Of a stretch of 43,733 nt of DNA, positions 1 to 8,758 are shown piece after piece. The translations under genes were made by a program, and so were the position numbers. Position 1 is the stretch's first letter; every line of letters starts with the position of its first letter. Source of the DNA: Condylostoma magnum (taxonomy: Eukaryota; Ciliophora; Heterotrichea; Heterotrichida; Condylostomatidae); the NCBI GenBank assembly GCA_920105805.1, contig CAKKTI010000157.1, positions 1 through 43,733 of the forward strand. The letters run 5' to 3'. The notes under the pieces are model-generated. The model saw nothing but the letters and a program-made list of their open reading frames with translations. It made no database searches and was not told the DNA's origin.

Positions 1-99
1 TTAACGAAACTCCTCAAAGGAAGGATTGCCTAAGTATTGATAGTGCTCAGGGTAGTAGTCCTTAACTGTGGACATACGACGGAGGGCCGCTCTAAACAT
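1..99 (-). CDS. 5' end of a probable mitochondrial protein (partial)
   Basis: Reading leftward from an ATG at 99-97 gives MFRAALRRMSTVKDYYPEHY followed by QYLGNPSFEEFR, and then the gene runs off the window edge. The first 12 residues carry three Arg, no acidic residues and small hydrophobic residues, which is the look of a mitochondrial targeting presequence. The later part is ordinary acidic/aromatic coding sequence. Only 33 codons are present, so the product cannot be named. The codons contain few rare triplets and no sign of a frame break. The mitochondrial location is inferred from composition only. Confidence 0.5.
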   Translation of the reverse strand: MFRAALRRMSTVKDYYPEHYQYLGNPSFEEFR

Positions 100-536
100 A
101 TTTATTGTGTTAAGAGTATGTAAAAATGTAGTGTATGAATGCAATTAATTACCATTATAAGCATTATTTGAGTTATAATTAAATAATAATCTAATAGAAA
201 TTATAAGTATATGTTTAGTATTGAAGAATTTAACTATTGATAATAAAAGATAACAGGTTAAATCATAGTTTAATAATAAAGAGTATTTTAAATGATAAAT
301 ATAACATTTCGATTTGCTTGAATATTATATAAAATATAGCTAATTTCTATAGTGCATTTTATAAATATTGAGCACTAATGACAGACGGGAATAGTTAAAA
401 ACATATTTAATATGCTTATAAGACATAATACACAATTCCTGCTTAAATCAATAAGATAGTAATCTAGTAAATAAAGCACCCTTTAATTACCATAAACTTA
501 GTTTTTGCATTAACTAACCCATTATACAACCTTCAA
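100..536. other. AT-rich intergenic stretch
   Basis: About 430 bases between the start of the partial gene at the left edge and the 3' end of the DHHC gene. The sequence is very AT-rich with no conserved protein in any frame, no tRNA-like fold and no tandem repeat that I can see. It should hold the 3' UTR of the DHHC gene and the promoter of the leftward partial gene. The exact DHHC stop could lie a little further in (522-524 or 510-512). Confidence 0.4.
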
Positions 537-1373
537 TTAACTACTAATAAAATACTTATCTTTAACAATAGCAAACATCCCATCCTTATTTCTTATTTTC
601 ACAGTATATAAAAATCCTTAAACTTTAGGCTTAACAGGAACAATTCACCGCCAACTCAACTCTCCAAAAACAGTTTCCATATTTCTTCTCCACTCTCCAA
701 TATCAAACACATTATTCCCTCCAGCTTAAACCTCACAACTCGTTGTATTACGCATACTCATTACCAAGTGACAAACTCCGAATCCTCCAATAGAAGCCGA
801 CAACCCTATTCCCATAACAGTTCCAACAATTATTAATCAACCTTGATCACCCTCTAATCATAAATTTAGCCCTGATATCCCAACTTGCACTATTCCTAAT
901 CCGGAGTAAATAAGCATTTAAATAAAATACTTATGATTTTACACTCCTATGCAGTTAGAGACTCAGGGACAATGGTGATCGTATCTTAGAATGCAGCAAT
1001 TGCAGAAATGACAGTGATGAGTTCTCGGTGGCCTATAACACTCACATTTATTACAATAGGTTACCGAGGCTTTTTTATAATCAAATTCATTATAATTTTA
1101 GTTCGCAGGTTCTATTAAGTCTTGGGGAATGTCTTGAATAATAAGAGCAGTTTCATAAACTCCAGGATTTGTAAATACTACTTTTATAAAGGATCACAAG
1201 CTCATAAATAGGAATATGTGAAATAGTAATACTTAAGCAATTATAATTCCTTCTGTTTTAAATCTTTTTCATACAAACTCATATTCTAGTAAGTACACTC
1301 CCCCATAAATCCCTATAGTAAACAATAAAGGAGGAGCTGATATCAATTTTCTGTGAAAATTCCTGCTAAACAT
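537..1373 (-). CDS. DHHC-type protein S-acyltransferase (palmitoyltransferase)
   Basis: Transfers palmitate to Cys residues of membrane proteins; a multi-pass enzyme of endomembranes or the plasma membrane. The ATG at 1373 gives MFSRNFHRKLISAPPLLFTI. Two N-terminal membrane segments are followed by the Cys-rich domain: KPRSV-like start, CNKCECYRPPRTHHCHFC, then YDHHCPWVSNCIG around residue 130-142 with the catalytic Cys at about residue 135. The W of DHHCPW is encoded by UGA, direct evidence for UGA = Trp. Two further hydrophobic segments and a family-typical VFG..SWRW..P stretch follow. About 278 residues, a usual length. The stop is ambiguous: TAA at 537-539, 522-524 or 510-512; I prefer the first because no reassigned codons occur in the preceding 24 codons. 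The gene is head-to-head with the CDPK-like gene, only 5 nt between the two ATGs. Confidence 0.93.
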
Positions 1374-1378
1374 AAAAT

Positions 1379-2926
1379 ATGGGGTGTCATGTATGCAAAT
1401 CAGCTAATACAGTAAGCAATAATTTCAATAACCACATCAGCCAATACAACACTGAATCAATAGCTCCTAAAAAATCAATGAATTCCAGAAGAGGAACCAG
1501 TTTATCTTATAAAACCGGTCACAACTTTTCTAATAGTCTACATGTTCAAGCAAACCATTTCATAAGGTTTAAGCAACAACCTATACAACAAGATTACACA
1601 CTCAGCCGACAATCGAATGGGAATGGTCTAATAAAGGCTATACAAAAGGAAACCGGGAACATGAGAAGTATCAAAGTCCTGCCTAAGTCATTAGACACGC
1701 CGATTACTTAAATATCATCCAATACTGAAATGTAGATACTACAACTAGCGGACCATCCCAATATAATAAAAATGCATGAGTGCTATATTGAAGACACATC
1801 GATTAATCTAGTTCTAAGCTATTGCACAGGAGTTTCACTTACTCAATTTGTCTAGGAGAACGGCCAATTGAGTGAGTAACTAGCAGCGCATATATTTAGA
1901 CAAATAATCAGTGCTGTTTCCCACTGCCACTAAATGGATATAAACCATAGAGTACTGAAACCATCCAATATAATGATCGAGTCAAATGGAATTGATGCCA
2001 TTGTCAAATTCGCAAGTTTCACTTGCATTGAAAACGATGCAGAACTATTCAAAGTTGATTTATCTTAACCCTTTTGTCTAGCACCGGAAGGATTTAAAAG
2101 AAGATTCACTTAATCCTCAGATATTTGGAGTTGTGGAGTCATTTTGTATTTTATGATTACAGGATAAGCTCCATTTGACGGTAAAAATTAACAACAGGTG
2201 CTTATGCGGACTTCAAAGGCGAAAGTGACCTTTGAGCTACCTATTTTTAAGCATGTAACATATGAGCTAATCGAGCTAATTAGCTCGATTTTGTAAGTAA
2301 AGCAGCATAAAAGGCCAAATGCTGATGAGATTCTATTAAATCCTTGGTTGATGAAGAATCCAAGCATTGTTTTAGATAATCCGAAATCTAATTTACTATT
2401 AAAAAACTTGCTGAGACATACAAGAGCAAAAAAGTTCCAAGAAGCTGTATTTGCTTTTATATCAAATCATTTACATAATCATGATAATTCTAGCTAGTTA
2501 GCTAGATTATTCAGAGGAATGGACAATGATAAAGATGGAAGGCTTTCTTTACAGGATTTAATCTAGCATTATTCCAATAAACAGTCTTATAAAGAAGCTC
2601 TGGATATAAGCATAAGCGTTATGGAGGAAACTGACTCTGATAAAAGTGGATTTATAGAGTTCTCTGAGTTCATAATGGCTGTTATATCAAAGGAGACTTT
2701 ATTATCATAAGATTATTTGACGTTTACTTTCAAATTATTTGATTAGGGCTAAAAAGGCTATATAACTAAGTAAGATGTAAAAGATTTACTTGATTTTGAT
2801 GAAACAGAGTAAGATGAGTAGTCATGAGATGAATTGTTTGTGGATTTTGGAGAAAATGAGATGATAGATTATGAGCAGTTTAAAGCCATTATGTTAAAAC
2901 CAGATATTTAGGAAAATTTGTATTAA
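1379..2926 (+). CDS. CDPK-like protein with a degenerate (probably inactive) kinase domain
   Basis: Protein kinase domain plus four EF hands, the CDPK architecture, 515 residues. It starts MGCHVCKS, a motif for N-myristoylation (Gly2) and palmitoylation (Cys3/Cys6), so it probably sits on a membrane. Kinase landmarks: Lys99 of the VAIK position is kept (RSIKVL); the catalytic loop reads HRVLKPSN at 190-197 where HRDLKPEN is expected; the metal-binding DFG is ASF at 212-214; the Gly-rich loop is poor; APE is kept (LAPEGF). Both catalytic Asp are absent, so it is likely a pseudokinase. EF1 (MDNDKDGRLSLQDL) and EF2 (TDSDKSGFIEFSEF) look able to bind calcium; EF3 and EF4 are degenerate. The W in QSWDELFVDF is UGA. 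The stop may be the TAG at 2909-2911 or the TAA at 2924-2926. An overall active CDPK is unlikely unless these residues are compensated. Confidence 0.92.
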
Positions 2927-2951
2927 TTATTGTGTTTTTCTGTAATTAAAA

Positions 2952-3788
2952 ATGTAATCCCATGAATGTCCGGTATGTCTTGCTGAATTTGACGGTGATG
3001 TATTCAGACCAAAGTTGTTACCATGTGGTCATGCTTTATGTTAGGAATGTATTAGAATTTGTATTGGAAATAACTGTATTTAATGCACTATTTGCAGAGC
3101 AGATCACTTAAATGTTTCTTTGTGATAATTTCCTATTGTATATGCTTTAATAGGAGGCAAATACAATAATTCATAATATGACTAGTAAGAGGACTCTAAA
3201 AAGTAGTGATTGTAGGTATAATGGAATCAAATTTAAGCTAATAATGAGTTAGTGAAGTCTAAGTTTATCATGTAAATGGATGGTCTTATAAATTATATAT
3301 AATAGTTGAAATAACAAGGGATAAATGAGATAAATCTATAGCATTAAGAAAGTGCTTAGAAATTCAAGGTAATAATGAATCAGTAATAAGTACCAGGTAA
3401 CTTAAATCTGACTATTTATGACTTATTTCCATTAGATTAAATTAAAAAGAAGTATTTAGACTAGTTTCTAGTATATCCAAAGCCTATTAAAGAGTAAATA
3501 ATTTAAGCCAAGAGAAGACATAGACGATATTATAAAAACAACTAGGCATAATAGGATAATGGAGTCCAATGGGTCTTTTCAACCAGACATGGAGAAGAAA
3601 GAGCATTTAAATAAGAATATTCAAAACAGATTGAGCAAGGATTCTAAGAAAGGCAATAATCTATTTTTATTTATCTAAATAACAAGCCTAAGTTTAAAGT
3701 AGATTTCAACAGTATGTAACAAGTAATGTGCAATAGTAAAGGAGTATTAAGTGAAAGAGTAAACCCAATTAAAAGAATAGCTAATTAA
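2952..3788 (+). CDS. RING finger + WWE domain protein, probable E3 ubiquitin ligase
   Basis: The N-terminus is a C3HC4 RING: CPVC near residue 6, LLPCGHALCQEC, then CTIC. The C-terminal 75 residues match a WWE domain: WVFSTRHGEERAF, YSKQIEQGF, FKVDFNSM and a final SERVNPIKRI. WWE domains bind ADP-ribose units (iso-ADP-ribose in RNF146) or link E3 complexes. A Gln-rich stretch lies between, with many UAA/UAG codons. RING plus WWE suggests a poly-ADP-ribose-directed ubiquitin ligase (RNF146-like organisation, not proven orthology). It follows the CDPK-like gene by about 25 nt on the same strand, and its 3' end overlaps the opposing NADAR gene. The stop is TAA 3786-3788 (278 aa) or TAA 3801-3803. 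Confidence 0.85.
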
Positions 3789-4224
3789 CTATCTCAGCTC
3801 TAATTTCCATCAATAGTTTCCCTTCCTCATTCCTTCCACTACCGTCACCGCCATCTCCCCAAAATGAATCATTTTACGCATGATATATAATTTCCTTATC
3901 TCCAGTAGATAATAGTAGCTCCTTTAAGTCATCGTGTTATGTAAACTTAGCAAGAAATGCTTCTTTCATAACTCTTACTTTTACCTCTTATCAATCGTTA
4001 CGGAGAGGCAAGTCTCGTTGTCTTCCCATTTCAGCAGCTTATTAAGGCTCTTAAAGGTTTCTGACTTACTCTTCATATTCAGTTCCTTCAAATTTCATTG
4101 CTTGGAAGTAATGCTCTGTAGTAGGCCAAGTTTTCCCTTTTATGCTGATTTAAGCATCCCAGTAATTAGAGAATTAACCGTATGGGTCTTCGGGAAGATT
4201 GAAAAGAATACGTTCTTATTACAT
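3781..4224 (-). CDS. NADAR (YbiA/DUF1768) family ADP-ribosyl N-glycosidase
   Basis: 147 residues, the usual size of single-domain NADAR proteins, starting MQQERILFNLPEDPYG. Signature segments: GQFSNYW, KTWPTTEHYFQAMKF (the family's W-P-T-x-E-H-Y-F-Q block), VMKEAFLAKFTQ, ELLLSTGD, then SFWGDGGDGSGRNEEGKLL with the Trp-Gly and Asn of the active-site region. Family members hydrolyse N-glycosidic bonds in NAD-derived or riboflavin-pathway compounds, and some remove ADP-ribose from nucleic acid bases. The exact substrate here is unknown. The start is head-to-head with ALDH7A1 across a 1 kb spacer; the 3' end overlaps the RING-WWE gene, so the two transcripts must be antisense at their ends. The stop is TAG 3783-3781. 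Confidence 0.9.
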
Positions 4225-5226
4225 TTATATTATAAAAAAAAGAGTTGAATAGCTGTAATACGAAATATGAACAATAATCAAGATATTTTAGTCTTTTTAC
4301 TAATATAATATATTCATTTGTTCTTTTTACTATTTAATTTCAAATAAAATTTACTCCCTTACTTTTTATATCTGCTACAAAATTAATAGTAGTTATAAAA
4401 ACCTTTTTTATATACTTTTCCTTTAGTTATTATTCTCTTGTTTAGTTTATTTCATGTTCTGTTTAAGTTTATTAAATTGTTTTAATGATATTCAATTTTA
4501 AGATATGGCTTTTATAAAAAATTTCAGATTGTTTACATTAAAGATTACTATATCTTAGTATTGAATAACAAGTATAATTAACTAAATTTCATAAATAAGC
4601 TTAGTATACTATAAAGATATTATTCCTGCTAGAAAATTCAATATTTCTATAGGTGTATTGAATGATAATACACATATTTATATTCACTTAATACGCTTTA
4701 AATTGCCTAGAGTTAGTTTTTCTATAATCTCTCTTAAATGATCTAAGCATTCCTTGAAATAATCATATTATTCTCCTTTTTGAAAATAGTAATTATTAAG
4801 TAAATAATTGGTTATAGTTTTCTTAATTACTACAAATAACTGAAAAATATTATGTAAGTTTTAGTAGCTAATAAAAATATTAAATAATAAGTAAGATTTA
4901 TATATTACTAATTCTTTTCTATCTCATTATCATTAATTTATTATCTAAATTCTCTAAATACTTTTTTTTAAATCAAAGAATAACAGCACCTTTTCAATAA
5001 TTAATTAGTAGACTACAACTTTCCTTTCTTATAAAACTTAATTGTCAATATATACAAATCTAATATAAACAAATATGCAATAATTTTAAAGCAAGGTATT
5101 ATTAATACCCATTATAATTTAAATATCAATACTTACTATAAAAATCATTCTTCCACAGGTCTCAATATATACTAAATATACCCTATCTAATAAAATAATA
5201 GCCACTAGATTTCAACATATAATAAA
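4225..5226. other. AT-rich divergent intergenic region
   Basis: The longest non-coding stretch in the window, about 1 kb, lies between the divergent starts of NADAR (left) and ALDH7A1 (right). It is strongly AT-rich with poly-T/poly-A runs and no frame that gives a protein-like sequence under the reassigned code. I see no tRNA, no clear inverted repeat and no tandem array. It presumably contains both promoters. It is much longer than the other divergent spacers here (4-18 nt and 84 nt), which makes it unusual for this genome. Confidence 0.4.
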
Positions 5227-6765
5227 ATGGCAGAACTTACATTTGCTGATTATGACTTCCTAGTGGAGCTTGGACTAAACAGAATTAACTAAGGATGTTT
5301 CAATGGGGAATGGTGCGGATCAGATTCCTAAATAGATGCCCTAAATCCTCACACAGCGAAAGTAGTGGCTAAGATCCACTAAGGCACATTAGACGAGCTT
5401 TAATCCTGTATAAATGCATCCTCAGAAGCCTGGAAAACCTGGAGAAACGTTCCAGCTCCACAAAGAGGAGAAATAGTTAGGCAAATAGGAGATGCTGTAA
5501 GATCAAAAAAAGAGCCCCTGGGAAAGCTTGTCAGTCTATGCATGGGAAAGATACTAAGTGAAGGTCTAGGAGAGGTTCAGGAGTTCATAGATATTTGTGA
5601 CTATGCTGTAGGTCTCAGTAGAATGTTTGATGGGAAAGTGCTACCAAGTGAGCGACCTGAGCACTTCCTTCTAGAAACCTGGAGTCCTCTGGGCCCAATA
5701 GGAGTAATAACAGCCTTTAATTTCCCCTGTGCTCCCTTCGGCTGGAATGCGGCAATTGCGCTTGTATGTGGCAACACAATAGTCTGGAAAGGTGCGCCGA
5801 CAACGGCCTTAGTGACTATAGCCTTCACTAAGATAATAACCCAAGTGCTTTCAGACAACAACATTGCTCCAACAGTACTAACAACTATAGTAGGACAAGG
5901 TGAAAGTATAGGACAGGCAATGGTGGACAGCCCTACCCTTCGTCTTATTTCCTTTACAGGTTCTACTCGCATTGGCCGTATAGTAGCGTAAAGAGTAGCC
6001 GGAAGATTTGGAAGGACCATTCTTGAGCTAGGAGGCAACAATGCTGTGGTTATATGTGACGATGCTGATATGGAATTAGCCTTTAGAGCATGTGTATTTG
6101 CTGCAGCCGGCACAGCAGGCCAGAGATGTACAACACTTCGCAGAATTATATGTCATGAGTCTTTATACGACAGTTTTAAGGAAAGGATGGCTGCTGCATA
6201 TAGAAATATAAGGATCGGAGATCCTTTGGACTCTGATACGTTAATGGGACCTTTACATAACGAGCAAGCAGTAAAGATTTTTACGGAGGGACTTGATACT
6301 ATAAGGAGTCAGGGTGGAAGTATTGTGTACGGAGGTAATGTACTGGGAGATAGAGAGGGGTATTATGTGGAGCCAACTATAGTAGAGATAGATCCAAATG
6401 CTGAGATTGTTAATGAGGAGTTGTTTGTGCCTATTGTGTACTTGTTTAAGTTCAGCGAGTTAGATGAGGCAATTGCTATGAATAACAGTGTCCCCCAGGG
6501 GCTTTCAAGTGGTATTTTTACCAACGACATGAAGAAAATGTTCACTTGGCTTGGGCCGAATGGTTCTGACACTGGATTGGTGAATGTGAATATGGGACCA
6601 TCGGGTGCTGAAATAGGAGGAGCTTTTGGTGGCGAGAAGGAAACTGGAGGCGGAAGAGAAAGTGGAAGTGACGCCTGGAAGCAGTATATGAAGAGAAGTA
6701 CTTGTGCTATCAATTACTCATCCAGTTTACCACTAGCCCAAGGCGTTAAGTTTGATGTTTCTTAG
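5227..6765 (+). CDS. ALDH7A1: Aldehyde dehydrogenase 7 family, antiquitin (alpha-aminoadipic semialdehyde dehydrogenase)
   Basis: Oxidises alpha-aminoadipic semialdehyde in lysine breakdown and detoxifies other aldehydes, NAD-dependent, cytosolic or mitochondrial. 512 residues, collinear with human antiquitin over its whole length: [35 protein letters not shown]-like block ([18 protein letters not shown]), [36 protein letters not shown] (general base Glu267), [10 protein letters not shown] (catalytic Cys301), [20 protein letters not shown] and LPLAQG near the end. UAA/UAG codons near the N-terminus align with Gln. The last half contains no reassigned codons. It starts at the first ATG ([17 protein letters not shown]), with no obvious targeting peptide, so cytosolic is likely. 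It ends at TAG 6763-6765, about 30 nt from the REEP stop on the other strand. Confidence 0.97.
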
Positions 6766-6795
6766 TTAATTAGTTTAAATCTAAATTAGTCTAAC

Positions 6796-7374
6796 TCAGT
6801 CTTGTTTGTCTTCATTCATAGCAGCATAGGCCCCCATGGCTACCTTAGGAGCTTATTTAGCAGCCTCTTCCCTTAGTTCTTATTTAGCCTGACCAACAAA
6901 CTGTGTGCCTTCTTTCAGGGTTTGGTCAATAAGTGCCTCGTTTTTAAGTAAGAAGGGCTTTACTACATGGTCGTATAAGTAAATAGCTCCTTTGGTTTAT
7001 GGAAGGGCAAGATATAGTACAAATACTAATTTTATTGTGTAGTAGAATGGAACCCAGAAGAAAAAGATATCAAGAAGATTATCAGCCATTGAATAACAAC
7101 CTATTACTACCCAGTATGTAAGCCATTATTTGTCATCTTCAGTCTCGTGAGACTCAACTGCTTTGAAGGATGCATAGGCTGGATATACTAGACTCACAAC
7201 ATCTGTTATCATTTTTGCACCAAAATCTATAACTACAAAGAAAAGCAAAAGCCCGAGGATAACTGAACCTATTATTCCACTTTCAACTCCTATTTTCTTA
7301 CAGTTTTCTCTAATAAAGTCAATTTTGTCTAGGTGGATTGTTAGTTCGTGAGGAAATTGCTTTATTTTATCCAT
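6796..7374 (-). CDS. REEP/Yop1 (TB2/DP1/HVA22) family ER-shaping protein
   Basis: 192 residues starting MDKIKQFPHELTIHLDKIDF. Two long hydrophobic hairpins (about residues 35-60 and 85-130) frame the family signature VYPAYASFKAVES, followed by WLTYWVVIGCYSMADNLL and FYYTIKLVFVLYLALPQTKGA, the classic TB2/DP1/HVA22 order. These proteins curve ER tubules by wedging hairpins into the membrane. A short acidic/basic tail ends with a UGA at 6798-6796, which here seems to act as a stop; alternatives are the TAG and TAA just beyond. UAA encodes Gln several times in the tail (DKQWLTYW, AKQELREEAAKQ). Convergent with ALDH7A1. The upstream gene's stop lies only about 6 nt before this ATG. Confidence 0.94.
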
Positions 7375-7380
7375 TTATAT

Positions 7381-8246
7381 TTATGATGCAAATTTATGTA
7401 GTAAAGCAGCTCAGAAATTAGTATATAACACAAAAATTTTAAGAATAAGCTATCATCTTCATTCTTGTAAGAAATCTTAAGGAGTCTCTTCTTTTTTCGT
7501 GAGGGGGAATATAGTTTCTCCTTTAAAATGTATGAACGTTAGTCTTGTATTTTATTTAGAAGGGTTTTTTAGGCTTGAATTAAATTTTTCTACCTTAAAT
7601 CGCGTTATTTTTCGTAGCTTGTAAAAACTTATAAGAATCCCATTACTTTATCTACTTCAATCGCTTTTTAACTAAATCAGTCTTAATTCTTTTAGGCTGC
7701 TACGGGGTTTTTATGAATGATAAACTACTTCTAAGGGAAACTTAAGTGCTTCGAGGAGTTTTTTTCCTAAAAGATCTCTAGGATTTCGGTCTTTTCTACT
7801 TAGAATGCTTAGGTTTCACTTGTATATTTGTTGTAACATCGTCTTGATACCTCTAAAAATACCGTGGCTATAGTGTATCGAAGTCATTTAAAAGACCTAT
7901 TGACGGATCAAGCCTAAATGCTTAATTTTGCCCTTCTTCCATTTAAACAATTTCTGAGCTTTAGAAATACAATTTTAAATATTTACGACGGAATCTACAG
8001 TTTAAATCATTCCATTATAACCTCAGGTATCTTTTTAGTCTCTCTGAAGGCAGTATCAGTCTTCTAGCCTATCGTTTCCCTTGTATAATGAATTGAACTC
8101 AAACTTCGGGGTCTTTGTAGTATCATCTCTGAGTTTGTTTCTTGAGCTTACACTTACTCAGCGTCCTAGCAGCATTTAATGCTTTGTTTTATCAATTATC
8201 TGGATAAAGCTTACAGCTGATTTAATATTCTCTCAAGAAGAGACAT
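7381..8246 (-). CDS. Uncharacterised basic, Gln/Lys-rich protein (two exons proposed)
   Basis: The ATG at 8246 opens MSLLERILNQLQALSRQLIK and the frame stays protein-like to about 7430, with mixed helical, basic composition (for example KLYSPSRKKKRLLK near the end). I recognise no domain. Read straight on, the frame would run without a stop into the REEP gene. A 20-nt GT...AG intron at 7429-7410, carrying the branch-like ACTAAT, would join it to LSALLHKFAS and a TAA at 7383-7381 with a second TAA directly before the REEP ATG. That gives 281 residues. The gene is divergent from the OB-fold gene (84 nt between starts). The coding nature is fairly sure. The intron and the exact end are inferred. 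Confidence 0.6.
7410..7429 (-). other. Proposed 20-nt intron
   Basis: Begins GTTATATAC and ends TCTGAG on the minus strand, with an internal ACTAAT resembling a branch site. Removing it turns an over-running frame into one that ends in two TAA codons just before the REEP gene. A 22-nt variant starting two bases earlier is possible. Confidence 0.4.
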
Positions 8247-8330
8247 TTTGTATTTAAATGAGTATTATAACTTATTATACAGAGATAGTTAGTTCTAAGT
8301 ATATAGATTAAAAGCTTAATAATATATTAA

Positions 8331-8750
8331 ATGGATAGAGGATCTAATCAAAACAGAAGAGGACGGCGGGGTAGGGGTGGAAGATAGCATACTTAGGAAC
8401 TACCCCAGCCTAGATTTATTAAAATAGAAAATTTAGAGCCAGAGAGACGATGTGTTAATTTAAAATGTATAGTTGTTCAATACCCAAGGTAGTAATAAGA
8501 CTAATGATTGGTTTAGGTTGGAGACAGCACAGGAGTAATTGACTTGCATATAAAAGAGAACTTTGATGAGTTTTACCCAGGACGACCCTTAATAGTCCGG
8601 AATGGCTTTATACAAATGCTGGAAAATCGATACATGCAACTAACAACCAACTTCTGAGGCAAGCTGGACTTCGACGCTCCAAACTACAAATTTACAATCA
8701 AAACGAGTGAAAATTACTCAGGATTTGAATTTGTGTTAACTAACGATTAA
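8331..8750 (+). CDS. OB-fold single-stranded-DNA-binding protein, SOSS complex subunit B (hSSB1)-like
   Basis: 139 residues. An Arg/Gly-rich N-terminus (NRRGRRGRGGR) is followed by one OB fold: FIKIENLEPERRCVNLKCIV, WLVQVGDSTGVIDLHI, YPGRPLIVRNGFIQML and YMQLTT. The order of strands and the GDxTGxI motif fit the SOSS-B/NABP family, which binds ssDNA and helps double-strand break signalling and repair. One region of 14 codons carries five UAA/UAG codons and one UGA (reads QYPRQQQDQWLVQV), an unusually dense test of reassignment. A second UGA encodes W in TNFWGKLDF. The stop is TAA 8748-8750 or TAA 8760-8762, meeting the K+ channel stop at 8761-8759. It could be another RPA-like OB protein. The SOSS-B assignment is from pattern only. 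Confidence 0.78.
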
Positions 8751-8758
8751 TATTATAA

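Noticed and set aside
3934-4248. Plus-strand open frame opposite the NADAR gene
   Set aside because: The minus strand gives full NADAR motifs including KTWPTTEHYFQAMKF; the plus frame is low-complexity Leu/Ser.
5601-6113. Open frame on the minus strand opposite ALDH7A1
   Set aside because: The plus strand encodes a complete antiquitin; the antisense frame has no family match and is a shadow.
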